64,000 nucleotides of DNA from Photorhabdus thracensis (GTDB taxonomy: Bacteria > Pseudomonadota > Gammaproteobacteria > Enterobacterales > Enterobacteriaceae): positions 558,001-622,000 of the forward strand of contig NZ_CP011104.1 in NCBI RefSeq assembly GCF_001010285.1, written 5' to 3'. The stretch's first letter is position 1, and every line of letters starts with the position of its first letter. The notes under the pieces are model-generated. The model ran no database searches, was not told the origin of the DNA, and saw nothing but the letters and a program-made list of their open reading frames with translations. Of the stretch, positions 46,598 through 56,717 are shown one piece after another. A program made the translations under genes and the position numbers.

Positions 46598-46824
46598 TGA
46601 AAAATAAACTCATTAGCATACAGCAAACCGCCGAGCATTTTTATGATGGAATGACCATTATGGTAGGTGGTTTTATGGGAGTAGGTACTCCTCCTAATTT
46701 AATCACTGCATTACTAAAGGCAGGTGTAAAAGATCTGACCCTGATTGCCAACGATACCAGCCGTGTCGACTTTGGCATCGGCCCTCTTATCGACCTACAG
46801 GATTCAATAAAAACAATTAGTTAA
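46597..46824 (+). pseudogene. atoD: AtoD-like acetate/butyrate CoA-transferase alpha subunit, 5' fragment
   Basis: About the first 66 residues fit the alpha subunit of acetyl-CoA:acetoacetyl-CoA transferase (DGMTIMVGGFMGVGTPPNLITALLKAGVKDLTLIANDTS ... GIGPLID), against roughly 220 in the whole protein. After that the match stops and the frame closes (QDSIKTIS). The beta subunit gene is absent. It is the stump left when foreign DNA or a deletion removed the rest of a short-chain fatty-acid operon. Confidence 0.85.
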
Positions 46825-47236
46825 TTGTTTTTAAATGATTTTATTTTGTTCAATTATCTGCTATACCCCCATATTACTTTGTTATCTTTTAAATTCATCT
46901 TTCCGTGAATTGATATCTCCACCAATAAAAATTTTCTATTTCTCCTTATTATCTAACTTTGCCGTAGTGGTATCATTGTAGTATTACTTTATCAGAGTCA
47001 ATAAAGCATACTATAAAATTAACCAATGATTACTATGCCTAACATAACCATAACAAATAAAATATAATCAATAAAAAATAATAACGATATAAATAATAAC
47101 AAAGGTTATTTTTTGAACATCTACATATCTCACAAATTAAGTAAGATACGATCAAAGTATTAGAAAAAGTGATCTGGTATGCTTTACTATATGCAGTATC
47201 CCAGTGGTCGGCTAATTTTTATGAAAAGGGCTTCAA
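46825..47236. other. very AT-rich spacer
   Basis: No gene. Base composition here and in the next gene is markedly more AT-rich than the secretion locus, in line with horizontally acquired DNA. It must include the promoter of the SIR2-like gene. Confidence 0.5.
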
Positions 47237-47794
47237 ATGTCTGACTCTATTTTTAACTTCAAAAATTACCCAATAGTATTTATTGGGTCTGGAATGTCTA
47301 AAAGATACTTGGAAAATTCTCCAACATGGTCTGATTTGCTGGAAGAATACTGGAATAAAATTGATAATAATGGTCAGGATTTTTATAATTACTTATCGGA
47401 AATAAAGGATAAATATAAAGAAGAACAAAATGACTCTGATTTAAATCACAAAGTATATGCTGACGCGGCAACTTACATTGAAAAAAAATTTAATGGATTA
47501 TTTAACTCAGGAAAAATATCATTGGATGGATTAACATCAAAAAGAGTTTTTGATGAAGATATATCACCGTTCAAATATTCTTTATGTCAAAGATTTAAGC
47601 AAAATAATTTAAAACAAAACATTAAAAAAGATGAAATTGAATCATTTAAGAAATTTTTAAAAAATGCAAAAATGATTATTACAACAAATTACGATTCATT
47701 TATTGAAACACTTTTATCAGAACAACGTGTTGAACCTAAAATGTATATTGGTAATGAAGGTTTTTTTGATGATACTGTTGGATGGAGTGAACTA
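47237..47794 (+). pseudogene. SIR2-family NADase-domain protein, truncated by an IS
   Basis: 185 codons remain before the insertion. VFIGSGMSKRYLENSPTWSDLLEEYW is the nucleotide-binding G-x-G-x-S start of SIR2-like defence NADases, and MIITTNYDSFIETLL is the TTNYD motif. The KIHGS-type histidine motif that should come right after GWSEL is missing because a TA-targeting IS630 element lies there. The sequence past the element does not resume the gene, so the 3' part was also lost. Such proteins typically act in anti-phage systems (DSR, Avs, SIR2-HerA and others). Confidence 0.75.
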
Positions 47795-47835
47795 TAAATA
47801 ACTTTTCAAAATAATAGATCACTTGGAGGGAACTC

Positions 47836-47897
47836 AGTCCGATTTTTGCGATCTGATCAATTGCGAAAAATCCCAAACCCCAACACGGACTGAGTGA
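47836..47897 (+). repeat. nested inverted repeats before the IS630 transposase
   Basis: CTCAGTCCG and CGGACTGAG enclose ATTTTTGCG ... GCGAAAAAT, around a central ATCTGATCAATT. The array lies between the element's left end and the transposase ATG, whose codon follows the outer arm directly. It could be a transposase-binding site or a hairpin limiting transposase translation. Confidence 0.6.
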
Positions 47898-48937
47898 TGC
47901 CTATCGTAGCACCTATACCTCAAGATGAATGCCAGAAAATGAGAAAACTTATCCATAAAACCCGTGATAAGAACTATTCCCGTCGATTAACGGCGTTATT
48001 GATGCTCAATGAAGGATTGACAGTGACTTATGTCGCCAAGACCCTTCATGCCGCACGCTCTTCCGTCAATCGTTGGGTTCAGTGGTTTACATTATATGGG
48101 CTGGAAGGACTCGAAAGTTTACCCGTTGGCCGACCTGTTGTCTGGGATCTCTCCCCACTCTATAACCTCTTACTTTTCTTATTACAGCAATCCCCCCAAA
48201 AGTTAGGCTATCTCCGCTCTCGCTGGAGCCTTGAACTCATGACTCATACCCTCAATGAATTACTCAACCTCTCTCTGACGCAAAATGTCCTTTATCGTTA
48301 CTTTGCTCAGGTGGGGATTGTCTGGCGTAGAGCGGCACCCACAGTGAAACAACCTGATCCCGAATACGATGAGAAAATGGCAAAGATCGCGGAAGCCAAA
48401 GCGAACATTTCAGAAAAACATCCCGTTTTTTATGAAGATGAGGTGGATATTGATTTAAACCCGAAAATCGGCGCGGACTGGTGCTTCAAAGGACAACAAA
48501 AACGGGTTATCACCCCGGGAAAAAACGAAAAACATTACCTTGCGGGCTGCCTTAATGCCCAAACAGAGCAAATCACCTATGTTAAAGGAATAAAAAAGAA
48601 TTCTGATTTATTTATCAAAATGTTAGATGAACTGAATCATCAATATCCCCATGCGGAAACCCTCACATTAATCTTAGATAACTACTGTATTCATAAAAGT
48701 CAGAAGGTAAAGGACTGGCTGGCACGACATCCAAAATTTACCCTGTTGTTTTTACCGGTCTATTCACCGTGGCTAAATAAAATAGAACGGTTATGGCAAT
48801 CGCTCCATGAGACAATAACGCGAAATCATTGTTGTCAATTTATGTGGCAGTTACTGAATTATGTTGATGCCTTTTTGGCATCGTTTTCATCACAGCAAAA
48901 GCCAGGAAGACAAAAAATGGGTGTAGCACAATTATGA
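47894..48937 (+). CDS. IS630-family transposase (second type)
   Basis: 347 residues. Helix-turn-helix region LTVTYVAKTLHAARSSVNRWVQWF; DDE core PVFYEDEVDIDLNPKIGADWCFKGQQ, LTLILDNYCIHKSQ and LPVYSPWLNKIERLWQSLH. Full length with no break. Only distantly similar to the transposase at 0.4-1.4 kb. The stop lies only 11 bp inside the right end. Confidence 0.92.
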   Translation: MMPIVAPIPQDECQKMRKLIHKTRDKNYSRRLTALLMLNEGLTVTYVAKTLHAARSSVNRWVQWFTLYGLEGLESLPVGRPVVWDLSPLYNLLLFLLQQSPQKLGYLRSRWSLELMTHTLNELLNLSLTQNVLYRYFAQVGIVWRRAAPTVKQPDPEYDEKMAKIAEAKANISEKHPVFYEDEVDIDLNPKIGADWCFKGQQKRVITPGKNEKHYLAGCLNAQTEQITYVKGIKKNSDLFIKMLDELNHQYPHAETLTLILDNYCIHKSQKVKDWLARHPKFTLLFLPVYSPWLNKIERLWQSLHETITRNHCCQFMWQLLNYVDAFLASFSSQQKPGRQKMGVAQL

Positions 48938-48948
48938 AATCTTATTTA

Positions 48949-49399
48949 CATTAACCATTAACAGATAATTTAAAGGAAATCAGCAAAAAAACTATCCGAA
49001 AAAACTGATATTTATTGTGTTTTCTCAATGTTATTTTACGAAGAAACCATAAAAAAATAATGCAATAGAAAAGGGGTAAAACGGTTAATTTGTCAATATT
49101 TAAACTTTGAAAAAAGAGAGGATTATCCGAAAAAGCATAGGAGGATATTTTTATATCATCAAAGATAAATCAGATATGATTAACATTGGTTAAACGTAAA
49201 ATACGGCATCCCATGATGATTAAACTTAATAAAATCAGACAATAACAGTGGTGAAAACAACGATTAAAACTTTATACCGATTAAACCCAGGAGCTAAAAT
49301 AGTAACTTTTAATAACAATCTAAAGCCTGCCAATAACAAAACTATCAGTGGAAAATCAGAAATAAAAATTGGCTTCGTTAATGCTTATATACAGCGGAT
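48949..49399. other. AT-rich region, no gene recognised
   Basis: Nothing I can support. A 78-codon plus-strand frame at 49248 overlaps the antitoxin remnant on the other strand and is not a gene. No toxin reading frame is seen downstream of the antitoxin remnant. Confidence 0.5.
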
Positions 49400-49726
49400 T
49401 CACATAGTAAGTGCAACATTGATTACTCTGCGAGTAAATAGGTTCGTATTCGTTGACTTACTACGGTCTTTTTCGATGTCATAAATTAAATCATCCGCAT
49501 TGTTAAAACGCGCATTCATTGCTCTTCTCGCCTCATTCATAGCCTCAATAGTAACTCTATTAGGGATTTTCTTGATCTCGAAAGGTAACGCCTTTTATTT
49601 AGCAATCATCGTTACAGCAATGCGTAGAAAGTCAGACATTTTGATCCCAGTATCGGCTAGGACATCAGTTGCCTCTTGCTTAATTGCGGGATCTATACGT
49701 GTGCGAACGTAAGTTTCAGTGCTCAT
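49400..49726 (-). pseudogene. RelB/DinJ-type antitoxin with an in-frame stop
   Basis: ATG at 49726 opens MSTETYVRTRIDPAIKQEAT and DVLADTGIKMSDFLRIAVTMIAK, the ribbon-helix-helix N-terminus of RelB/DinJ. Codon 44 is TAA (49595-49597). The same frame then continues KALPFEIKKIPNRVTIEAMNEARRAMNARFNNADDLIYDIEK, the toxin-binding C-terminus. A single base change, not a frameshift, separates the halves. No RelE/YafQ toxin gene follows. The truncated 43-residue product could still bind DNA. Confidence 0.8.
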
Positions 49727-49820
49727 TTAGCACCTCGTACATGCTGATTTTTGTAGTGCTATTATGGTCCTAATTTTGATGTCAGACAATCTTAGCCCAG
49801 AGAGGAAAATTTCCCACCGC

Positions 49821-49850
49821 AGGCGGGCAACGTTCCTATCGTTGCCGCCT
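49821..49850. other. strong stem-loop between MFS fragment and antitoxin
   Basis: AGGCGGGCAACG-TTCCTAT-CGTTGCCGCCT gives an 11-bp stem with one bulged G. It lies about 80 bp past the transporter stop; no T-run follows, so it may be a REP-like or termination-associated palindrome. Confidence 0.5.
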
Positions 49851-49931
49851 ACCCAATGAGCGTCTGTCGAATGCATTATCAAGATGCCTGCCAAGGAGAG
49901 ACTGGCTGAATGACCGTTAACGTGCTTCATC

Positions 49932-50972
49932 CTATGCAATCAGCCTGTCCTTAATACGACAAAACCACCGCCCTCCCAATAACGCCATCACAAGTTCAAG
50001 AGAAGCTATTGCGGCCAGAACGAGGATAAACAAGGCCTTGCCCGCGCCAACTAATATCCATCCACCTATCGCCGGAAATCCAAATATACCCACAAAATAG
50101 GCGACAACGAACCAGGTGAGGACCGCATGGCGATTCTCAAGAGCAGAGTCGTTTATTGCCCATGTTTGAATGACGGGATACACCAATCCATACCCTATCC
50201 CCGTTAACATGGCCGCCGCAATCTGGAACACAGGGTGAACCGGTATGCCCAACAGGGCCAAAATGCCCACGATTAAGAATAACATCAGCGCAGTGACTAA
50301 CGGGATACGGGGCATCGTCGATAAACGTCGGGCCAACAAAAGCCGCGACACAACCACAGTCGCTGCATGTACAGCGAAGAATGTACTTGCATTTGCACGC
50401 GTCCCTTCGACGAGTGAACTCTGGAACGACATCATTCCGGAGAATACACAGCCTCCCAGACCCACCATCACAATGGGGCGGATCGCACTACTTGTAGCGA
50501 TCTTCGTTATTTTTTTCACCCAAGGTCTCAGTGATAATTCCCGTTGACCATGCGGCTCCTTGATACCAAAGGTCGCCAGAAGCAGTGAAGCGAAAGTGCC
50601 AGCGACGCCAACAAAGAGAAACGTTGTTTGGATGGACACTCCCGCCTGTTCAACCGCTGCGGTAAGGAGGATGGGACTGCCGCAAATCCCAGCCATTTGA
50701 AACGCACTGAATCGGGTAAACCAGTGGCCCCTGTCAGCATCGGTGACACGCTCCGACAACGCCATGGGCCCACTGATATAGAACATTCCCCAACCGAGTC
50801 CAATCAAGAATGCCGCGATACGCGGAATATAACTCAGTTCACCGCTAAAGCCGCCTAAAAGAAGATAACCACATGACATTGCCAACGCCGCAAGGGCTGC
50901 AAGGCGGGATGCTTCCAGCTGCATTAAATCTGCCCAATCCGAAGCGCACGCTGGCTTGAGCTTGTGCATCAC
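49932..50972 (-). pseudogene. MFS transporter lacking its N-terminus
   Basis: 346 residues with about ten membrane segments (LAALAALAMSCGYLLLGGF, AAFLIGLGWGMFYISGPMALSERV, MAGICGSPILL, FLFVGVAGTFASLLLATFGI, then a second half from IRPIVMVGLGGCVFSGM). A whole MFS protein has 12 segments and roughly 400 residues; the first two appear to be lost at the junction with the cysteine desulfurase fragment. Substrate unknown. Base use is more GC-rich than the flanking AT-rich DNA, suggesting a separate origin. Confidence 0.65.
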
Positions 50973-50978
50973 TAACCC

Positions 50979-51415
50979 CTATTGCCGTAAATAACGTAAC
51001 CTCATCGACTCAGCAGCTAAGTTTTTAACAGATAGTTCGACGGCACGCCCGAAGCCTACGATCCCTGGGACGTTAAGAGTTCCAGAGCGTAAACCTCGTT
51101 CATGCCCCCCTCCAACGATGATAGGAGCGAGTGTCATCTGTTTATTACGTGAATTAATATAAAGTGCACCGATCCCCTTTGGTCCATATATTTTGTGCGC
51201 GGAAAATGAGGCAAGGCTAATGTTCATGCGCTGTACATCAAATTCTATTTTGCCGAGCGCTTGCGTAGCGTCTGTATGAAGAGGAATGTCACGCTCCTTA
51301 CAGATCGCGCCTATCTCTTCAATTTTCTGTATTGAGCCAATCTCGTTGTTAGCGGCCATAATCGAGACGAGATAGGTATCATCTCTCATTGCACGAGATA
51401 TTGAATCTGGGGATA
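50979..51415 (-). pseudogene. cysteine desulfurase (NifS/IscS family) internal fragment
   Basis: About 140 residues from the middle of a class V aminotransferase-fold desulfurase. RDDTYLVSIMAANNEIGSIQKIEEIGAIC and HTDATQALGKI come before SFSAHKIYGPKGIGALYI, whose Lys binds PLP. Both ends are missing: upstream the frame meets a stop 12 codons before the ATG, beside pgpA, and downstream it ends at LRYLRQ against the transporter. The catalytic Cys loop (C-terminal) is gone, so it is not functional. Confidence 0.8.
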
Positions 51416-51443
51416 TTTATTTAATAATCAAACGCACCGCACA

Positions 51444-51935
51444 TCAGAAAGTCAAAATCTGATAAAACGCCAATAACCAAACAATAACGAACGAGAATAG
51501 AGCCGCGATAATATCATCCAACATGATACCTAATCCGCCGTGAATATAACGATCAAACCAGCGAATAGGCCACGGTTTCCACATATCCAAAATACGGAAC
51601 ACAATAAAACCCGTTAAAACCCACTGCCAGTTAACCACAGGAATTGCCATCAATGTGATCCACATACCGATAAATTCATCCCAGACAATACTGCCGTGGT
51701 CATGAACTTTCATATCATCAGAAGTACGCTGGCAAATCATTATCCCGAACAACATTCCGGCAATAATCACCAACCAGCAGATCCATTCTGGAAACTGCAT
51801 CAGTAATAACCAGAATGGAACAGCAGCGGCAGATCCCATTGTTCCTGGCATTACCGGCGATAACCCACTACCAAAACCTGTCGCTAATAAATGCCAGGGA
51901 TTACTCATCCGTAAACGGCGTTTTGCCTCATCCAT
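51444..51935 (-). CDS. pgpA: phosphatidylglycerophosphatase A
   Basis: 163 residues, normal length. It removes phosphate from phosphatidylglycerol phosphate at the inner membrane. [24 protein letters not shown] and the DEFIGMW motif plus [11 protein letters not shown] and DDIIAALFS are family signatures. It overlaps thiL by 8 bp and is the last core gene before the accessory region. Confidence 0.95.
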   Translation of the reverse strand: MDEAKRRLRMSNPWHLLATGFGSGLSPVMPGTMGSAAAVPFWLLLMQFPEWICWLVIIAGMLFGIMICQRTSDDMKVHDHGSIVWDEFIGMWITLMAIPVVNWQWVLTGFIVFRILDMWKPWPIRWFDRYIHGGLGIMLDDIIAALFSFVIVWLLAFYQILTF

Positions 51936-52917
51936 GTGCTTCCTCGGTAATAAAGTGATCGAACCCTTTCAGATCCAATTTAATCTCTTTACTCTTGCTG
52001 TAATAACGAATCTCTTCTGATTCCGGCATAATCTGTCCGACACAGCTAAAACCAGCGCCGGTATGAGCTAAAGCGATTTCCAGCGCGCCGCGATTCCTTT
52101 CCGGGACAGTAAAACATAATTCATAGTCTTCACCGCCGCTCAAAGCCCACATAAGCGCCTGTTGCGGTTCAACGTATTGTTTCATTGCACCAGAGTAAGG
52201 GATCGCATCCAGATTTATTCTGGCTCCACATCGACTGGCTTTCAGTATATGGCCCAGATCGGAAATCAAGCCATCAGACAAATCAATTGCTGATGTTGCC
52301 AGATCACGCAATGCCTGCCCTAGCAAAATACGGGGTTGTGGCCGGAGATGACGTTGAATCAGCCAATCACGGGACACTGGATCAGAAATTTGCAAATGGT
52401 TTTGTAACAGAGCCAAACCTGCGGCACTGTCACCCAACGAGCCACTAACATAAATCCAATCACCATTTTTTGCGCCGGCACGCCGCAATGCTCTGCCGGC
52501 GGGAACCAGACCATGAATCGTTAACGTCAGACTCATCGGACCACGAGTGGTGTCACCACCAATAAGTTGCATACCGTAATAGTGCAGTTGTTCAAACAAA
52601 CTATCACTGAAACCACTTAGCCAATGCTCGTCTATTTCCGGTAATGTCAACGCAAGTGAAAGCCAGGCAGGATCAGCACCGATAGCGGCTAGATCACTCA
52701 TATTCACCGCCAGAGATTTATAAGCCAAATCCTCAGGAGAAATATCAGGTAAGAAATGAACGCCTGAAACCAAGGTATCCGTGCTGACAGCCAATTGCTG
52801 TTTATCGGCCAGCGTCATCAGCGCACAGTCATCACCAATACCCAGATTTACATCACGCCGGTTAGTCGTCTGGCGATCAAAATAACGCGCAATGAGGTCA
52901 AATTCGCCACATGCCAT
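51928..52917 (-). CDS. thiL: thiamine-monophosphate kinase
   Basis: 329 residues. [12 protein letters not shown] at the start, [11 protein letters not shown] (Mg/ATP-binding Asp), [20 protein letters not shown], and [13 protein letters not shown] near residue 265. Makes thiamine diphosphate from thiamine monophosphate. Gene order nusB-thiL-pgpA is the normal enterobacterial arrangement. Confidence 0.96.
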   Translation of the reverse strand: MACGEFDLIARYFDRQTTNRRDVNLGIGDDCALMTLADKQQLAVSTDTLVSGVHFLPDISPEDLAYKSLAVNMSDLAAIGADPAWLSLALTLPEIDEHWLSGFSDSLFEQLHYYGMQLIGGDTTRGPMSLTLTIHGLVPAGRALRRAGAKNGDWIYVSGSLGDSAAGLALLQNHLQISDPVSRDWLIQRHLRPQPRILLGQALRDLATSAIDLSDGLISDLGHILKASRCGARINLDAIPYSGAMKQYVEPQQALMWALSGGEDYELCFTVPERNRGALEIALAHTGAGFSCVGQIMPESEEIRYYSKSKEIKLDLKGFDHFITEEAHG

Positions 52918-52953
52918 AATAGAATCCCAAAAAGTTACTGATGATTATGAACA

Positions 52954-52975
52954 TAAGGCCGGTACCCCGGCCTTA
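52954..52975. other. palindrome between nusB and thiL
   Basis: TAAGGCCGG-TACC-CCGGCCTTA is a perfect 9-bp stem with a 4-base loop and no T-run. It may be a processing or partial termination site within the ribD-pgpA unit. Confidence 0.5.
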
Positions 52976-53019
52976 CAAATCATCGTCTACGGTGGGAAAA
53001 ACCCGTCAAGCAGTGAGAA

Positions 53020-53436
53020 TTATCTTTTCTTGCGTACTGCTGGGCCAGATTTATCCAGTACCCCGTTCACGAATTTGTGACTATCCTCAGCACCGAAGAC
53101 TTTTGCCAATTCGATAGCTTCGTTAATAGCCACTTTATAAGGGACATCATCACGATAACTTAGTTCAAACATAGCAACACGCAAAATGGCTTTTTCTACC
53201 TGACCTAACTCTTCAAGCTGACGGGAAAGATAAGGAGCCATCAAAGCATCCAGCTTAACTGCGTTCACAGCTACTCCTGACAGCAATTCACGAAAATAGG
53301 TTACGTCAACACCAGTGACGTCCTGCTCCGACAGAAACTGTAATTCAACGTCAGCAATGTCATTGCCAGATAATTGCCATGAGTATATAGCCTGAACAGC
53401 GCACTCACGAGCACGACGACGAGCAGCAGGTTTCAC
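53020..53436 (-). CDS. nusB: transcription antitermination factor NusB
   Basis: 138 residues of all-helical RNA-binding protein: [70 protein letters not shown]. With NusE it binds boxA RNA in rRNA operons. 26 bp after ribE. Confidence 0.96.
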   Translation of the reverse strand: MKPAARRRARECAVQAIYSWQLSGNDIADVELQFLSEQDVTGVDVTYFRELLSGVAVNAVKLDALMAPYLSRQLEELGQVEKAILRVAMFELSYRDDVPYKVAINEAIELAKVFGAEDSHKFVNGVLDKSGPAVRKKR

Positions 53437-53462
53437 AAGATTCCCCTTAATTAAAACTAAAA

Positions 53463-53933
53463 TCAGCCTTTAATGGCGTTAATTACATTGATCATTTCCA
53501 GTGCGGTTAACGCAGCTTCTGCGCCTTTATTGCCCGCTTTGGTTCCAGCGCGTTCAATCGCCTGTTCAATGCTTTCTGTAGTCAGAACACCAAATGCCAC
53601 TGGGATTTTACTGGTCATTGCCACATTAGACAGACCGGAACTGCATTCACCAGCAACGTATTCAAAGTGAGCGGTACCACCACGGATAACGGTCCCCAGC
53701 GCGACAACTGCGTCATAGTTTTGGGTTTCGACCAATGTTTTTACCGTCAATGGTAATTCATATGCACCAGGAACCCAGACAACAGTGATATTTTCTGAAG
53801 CAACCTGGCCGATACGCTCAAGCGCATCTACCGCGCCTTCTAACAGATTGTCATTAATGAAGTTGTTAAAACGTGCAATGGCAATCGCCACACGAGCTTG
53901 TGGAGCCGCAACAATACCTTTGATTACGTTCAT
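53463..53933 (-). CDS. ribE: 6,7-dimethyl-8-ribityllumazine synthase
   Basis: 156 residues (lumazine synthase, also called ribH). [56 protein letters not shown] and [27 protein letters not shown] are all present. Penultimate step of riboflavin synthesis, next to ribD. Confidence 0.97.
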   Translation of the reverse strand: MNVIKGIVAAPQARVAIAIARFNNFINDNLLEGAVDALERIGQVASENITVVWVPGAYELPLTVKTLVETQNYDAVVALGTVIRGGTAHFEYVAGECSSGLSNVAMTSKIPVAFGVLTTESIEQAIERAGTKAGNKGAEAALTALEMINVINAIKG

Positions 53934-54058
53934 AGCCTTCCTTATATCTGTTCATATCCGCGGGGGGGCGGATTCTATCATATTCTTTCGTTAGCCGCGC
54001 CTGCCGATTTAGCAACAGAGCATAAAAACAGGCGGGCTAACCCACACTACATATTCAG

Positions 54059-55168
54059 TCAGTATACAGGCCGCAAGCACAGACGAAGATCCGGCCCGAC
54101 TTGCTGTACATCAAAAATGTCAAACTCCGGCGCATCCGCCAGATTTTTAAGTTCAGGAATAGTCAACAAACCACAGGCAGCGTCGCCCAGCACTTTTGGC
54201 GCAACGTAAAGTATCAACTCATCCACCAACCCCAAAGTCAGTAATGCCCCCGCCAACAGCGGACCACATTCGGCCCAGACAGAATTAATCTGACGTTTAC
54301 CCAATTGCATCATCAGTAACACTAAATCTACACCCGCACCATGAGCAGGCAACAGTATCTGCTCTACATTTTCAGGCCAGTGATATTCATCCGCTCTGGT
54401 ACGGACCAGCCAGCAATGGCCCGGCTGTTGTATGACCTGATGCTGTGAGGTAACACGGTTCTGACTGTCAACAATAACACGCACTGGTTGACGAAGGGTT
54501 TCTTCAGGATAAACCGCCTGAGTTTCTGCATCCAGTTCATTCCAGCGAACAGTCAGGCTAGGATCATCAGCCAGAACAGTACTGCTGGAACTCAGAATCG
54601 CACTGCACTGAGCACGGAATTTTTGCACATCATAACGAGCCTGAGATGATGTAATCCATTTGCTTTCTCCAGAAGCCAACGCAGTTCGTCCGTCAAGAGA
54701 AGCCGCCATCTTCAACTGAACATACGGGAACCCTGTACGCATCCGTTTCAGAAACCCCTTATTGAGGGATTCCGCCGCCGCCATCATCAATCCGTGTTCG
54801 ACTTCAATCCCCACCTGTTGCAACTTATAAAACCCTCTTCCCGCTACTTGAGGGTTAGGGTCCTGCATAGCCATAACCACACGACTAACGCCAGCAGCAA
54901 TCAGGGCATCAGCACAAGGGGACGTTTTACCATGATGGCTGCATGGCTCAAGAGTGACATAAACGGTTGCACCTTTAGCTTTATCACCGGCCATCTGTAA
55001 AGCATGGACTTCGGCATGTAGCTCACCAGAACGTAAATGAAAACCTTCACCGACAATCTGCCCATCACGCACAATCACACAACCGACATTAGGATTAGGT
55101 GACGTAGTAAAGCATCCCTGACGCGCCAACTCGAAAGCACGCGTCATATATTTTTCATCGTTATTCAC
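54059..55168 (-). CDS. ribD: bifunctional riboflavin deaminase/reductase RibD
   Basis: 369 residues. The N-terminal deaminase has LRSGELHAEVHALQMAG (zinc His) and VTLEPCSHHGKTSPCADALI (zinc Cys pair). The C-terminal reductase starts near residue 145 (PYVQLKMAASLDGRTAL) and includes WAECGPLLAGALL. Performs the second and third steps from GTP. 6 bp after nrdR, 125 bp before ribE. Confidence 0.96.
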   Translation of the reverse strand: MNNDEKYMTRAFELARQGCFTTSPNPNVGCVIVRDGQIVGEGFHLRSGELHAEVHALQMAGDKAKGATVYVTLEPCSHHGKTSPCADALIAAGVSRVVMAMQDPNPQVAGRGFYKLQQVGIEVEHGLMMAAAESLNKGFLKRMRTGFPYVQLKMAASLDGRTALASGESKWITSSQARYDVQKFRAQCSAILSSSSTVLADDPSLTVRWNELDAETQAVYPEETLRQPVRVIVDSQNRVTSQHQVIQQPGHCWLVRTRADEYHWPENVEQILLPAHGAGVDLVLLMMQLGKRQINSVWAECGPLLAGALLTLGLVDELILYVAPKVLGDAACGLLTIPELKNLADAPEFDIFDVQQVGPDLRLCLRPVY

Positions 55169-55174
55169 TACTTA

Positions 55175-55624
55175 TTAATCCTGTAATTTAGCAATCTCTT
55201 CGCCAAATTCACGAATATCTTCAAAACTGCGGTAGACGGAAGCAAAACGGATATAGGCGACTTTATCCAATTTCTTCAATTCATCCATCACCAGATTACC
55301 AATCATTTTAGATGTAATTTCCCGTTCACCGGTGGCACGTAACTGAGATTTAATATAGCTAATCGCCATTTCTACATCATCAGAACTGACCGGACGTTTC
55401 TCCAATGCTTTTTGCATACCCCGGCGCAGTTTTTCTTCATCGAATGGCTCCCGGATATCATCACTTTTTATCACTCTCGGCATAACTAACTCAGCCATTT
55501 CAAAAGTGGTAAATCGTTCATGACACTCAAGACACTGGCGGCGCCGGCGTACCTGCGAGCCATCCCCCACTAAACGGGAGTCAATCACTTTAGTATCAAC
55601 AGCGGCACAAAATGGGCAATGCAT
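55175..55624 (-). CDS. nrdR: NrdR, ribonucleotide reductase repressor
   Basis: 149 residues: zinc ribbon [17 protein letters not shown] ... [14 protein letters not shown], then the ATP-cone ([26 protein letters not shown]). Represses nrd operons by dATP sensing. Probably shares an operon with ribD. Confidence 0.97.
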   Translation of the reverse strand: MHCPFCAAVDTKVIDSRLVGDGSQVRRRRQCLECHERFTTFEMAELVMPRVIKSDDIREPFDEEKLRRGMQKALEKRPVSSDDVEMAISYIKSQLRATGEREITSKMIGNLVMDELKKLDKVAYIRFASVYRSFEDIREFGEEIAKLQD

Positions 55625-55675
55625 ATCATTTCCTGATAGTTAGTCCGAACTAAGTTTACAGTTTACCTTAATCTA

Positions 55676-55716
55676 AACAAAAAACACCCTGCTAGCCGGA
55701 TACTCACAGGGTGTTT
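55676..55716 (-). terminator. terminator before secF region / after nrdR promoter
   Basis: On the minus strand AAACACCCTG, a 15-base loop and CAGGGTGTTTTTTG form a 10-bp stem with T-run. It lies just past the secF stop, ending the queA-tgt-yajC-secDF unit. Confidence 0.85.
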
Positions 55717-55738
55717 GAACCGCATTAAGGCAGAATAA

Positions 55739-56707
55739 TCAAGGCAATAAAGATGGCTGATCAGCCCCTTCTTTCTCAACCTTTTGCTGGATCATGTGTT
55801 CACGCTTCATACCCAGTTTCAACGCTAATGCGGAAGCAACATAGATAGAAGATATCGTACCGATAGAAACACCGATTAACATCGCCAGGGAGAAACCTTT
55901 CAGCATTGCACCACCGAAAATATACAACATCAACACCACCAGTAAGGTAGTCGCAGAAGTCATGATGGTACGGCTCAGTGTTTGAGTCAAAGAGACGTTC
56001 ATAATTTCATACGACGTACCCCGGCGGATCTTACGGAAGTTTTCACGGATACGATCAGAAACCACGATACTGTCATTCAATGAGTAACCGATAACGGACA
56101 TTAGCGACGCCACAATTGTCAGGTCAATCTCGATATGAAACAACGACAGAACCCCGAGCGTGATGATGACGTCATGTGCAAGCGCGAGAACCGCTCCCAA
56201 TGCCAGACGCCATTCAAAACGGAACCCAACATAAATCAAGATGCAGATAAGGGCCGCTAATAGCGCCATCGCCCCATTTTGGGCAAGCTCAGCACCGACA
56301 CTTGGCCCAACAATTTCAACACGGTTCACACTCGCGTCTTTATCAACGGAGTCATTGATGACCTTAATAACCTTTTTACTCAGTTCCTCATTCGCCGCAC
56401 CCATCAACGGTGGCATACGCACCATCACATCACGGCTGCTACCGAAGTTTTGCAACAGAGGATCTGCAAAACCCGCTTTCGCCAGGCTATCACGCATCTT
56501 ATCCAGATCAGCCGGTTTACTGAGTTTAATTTCAATTACCGTTCCACCGGTAAAATCCAATCCCCAGTTAAACCCGCGGGTTGCCATCACAAAAACAGAA
56601 GCCACCAACAGCAGCAACGAAATTCCGAAAGCAACGTTGTCCCAGCGCATAAAGTCATGGACTTTGCGACCGTAGTTCAATTGTTCAACAGTATAATCCT
56701 GTGCCAC
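55739..56707 (-). CDS. secF: protein translocase subunit SecF
   Basis: 322 residues from GTG at 56707 (protein [24 protein letters not shown]), with GGAG six bases upstream; an ATG further upstream is in frame but lies within secD. Six membrane segments, with [11 protein letters not shown] and the [16 protein letters not shown] motif. Works with SecD to pull proteins across the inner membrane by proton flow. Confidence 0.95.
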   Translation of the reverse strand: MAQDYTVEQLNYGRKVHDFMRWDNVAFGISLLLLVASVFVMATRGFNWGLDFTGGTVIEIKLSKPADLDKMRDSLAKAGFADPLLQNFGSSRDVMVRMPPLMGAANEELSKKVIKVINDSVDKDASVNRVEIVGPSVGAELAQNGAMALLAALICILIYVGFRFEWRLALGAVLALAHDVIITLGVLSLFHIEIDLTIVASLMSVIGYSLNDSIVVSDRIRENFRKIRRGTSYEIMNVSLTQTLSRTIMTSATTLLVVLMLYIFGGAMLKGFSLAMLIGVSIGTISSIYVASALALKLGMKREHMIQQKVEKEGADQPSLLP

Positions 56708-56717
56708 AACGTGCTCC

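Larger units (their letters stand above)
47795..48948 (+). mobile_element. second IS630-type element, TA-flanked
   Basis: Ends TAAATAACTTTTCAAAAT (left) and the inverse of TAAATAAGATTTCATAAT (right) are imperfect inverted repeats, with TA at both outer edges (47795-47796, 48947-48948). It encodes one complete transposase and sits inside a SIR2-like gene. Its ends differ from the 0.4-kb IS630, so it is a different subgroup. Confidence 0.7.

Noticed and set aside
49727..49939. 70-codon minus-strand frame before the antitoxin remnant
   Set aside because: Spans a strong stem-loop and shows no coding character.
53934..54058. FMN riboswitch before ribE
   Set aside because: The gap is only 125 bp and lacks the conserved RFN blocks; in enterobacteria the element sits at ribB.
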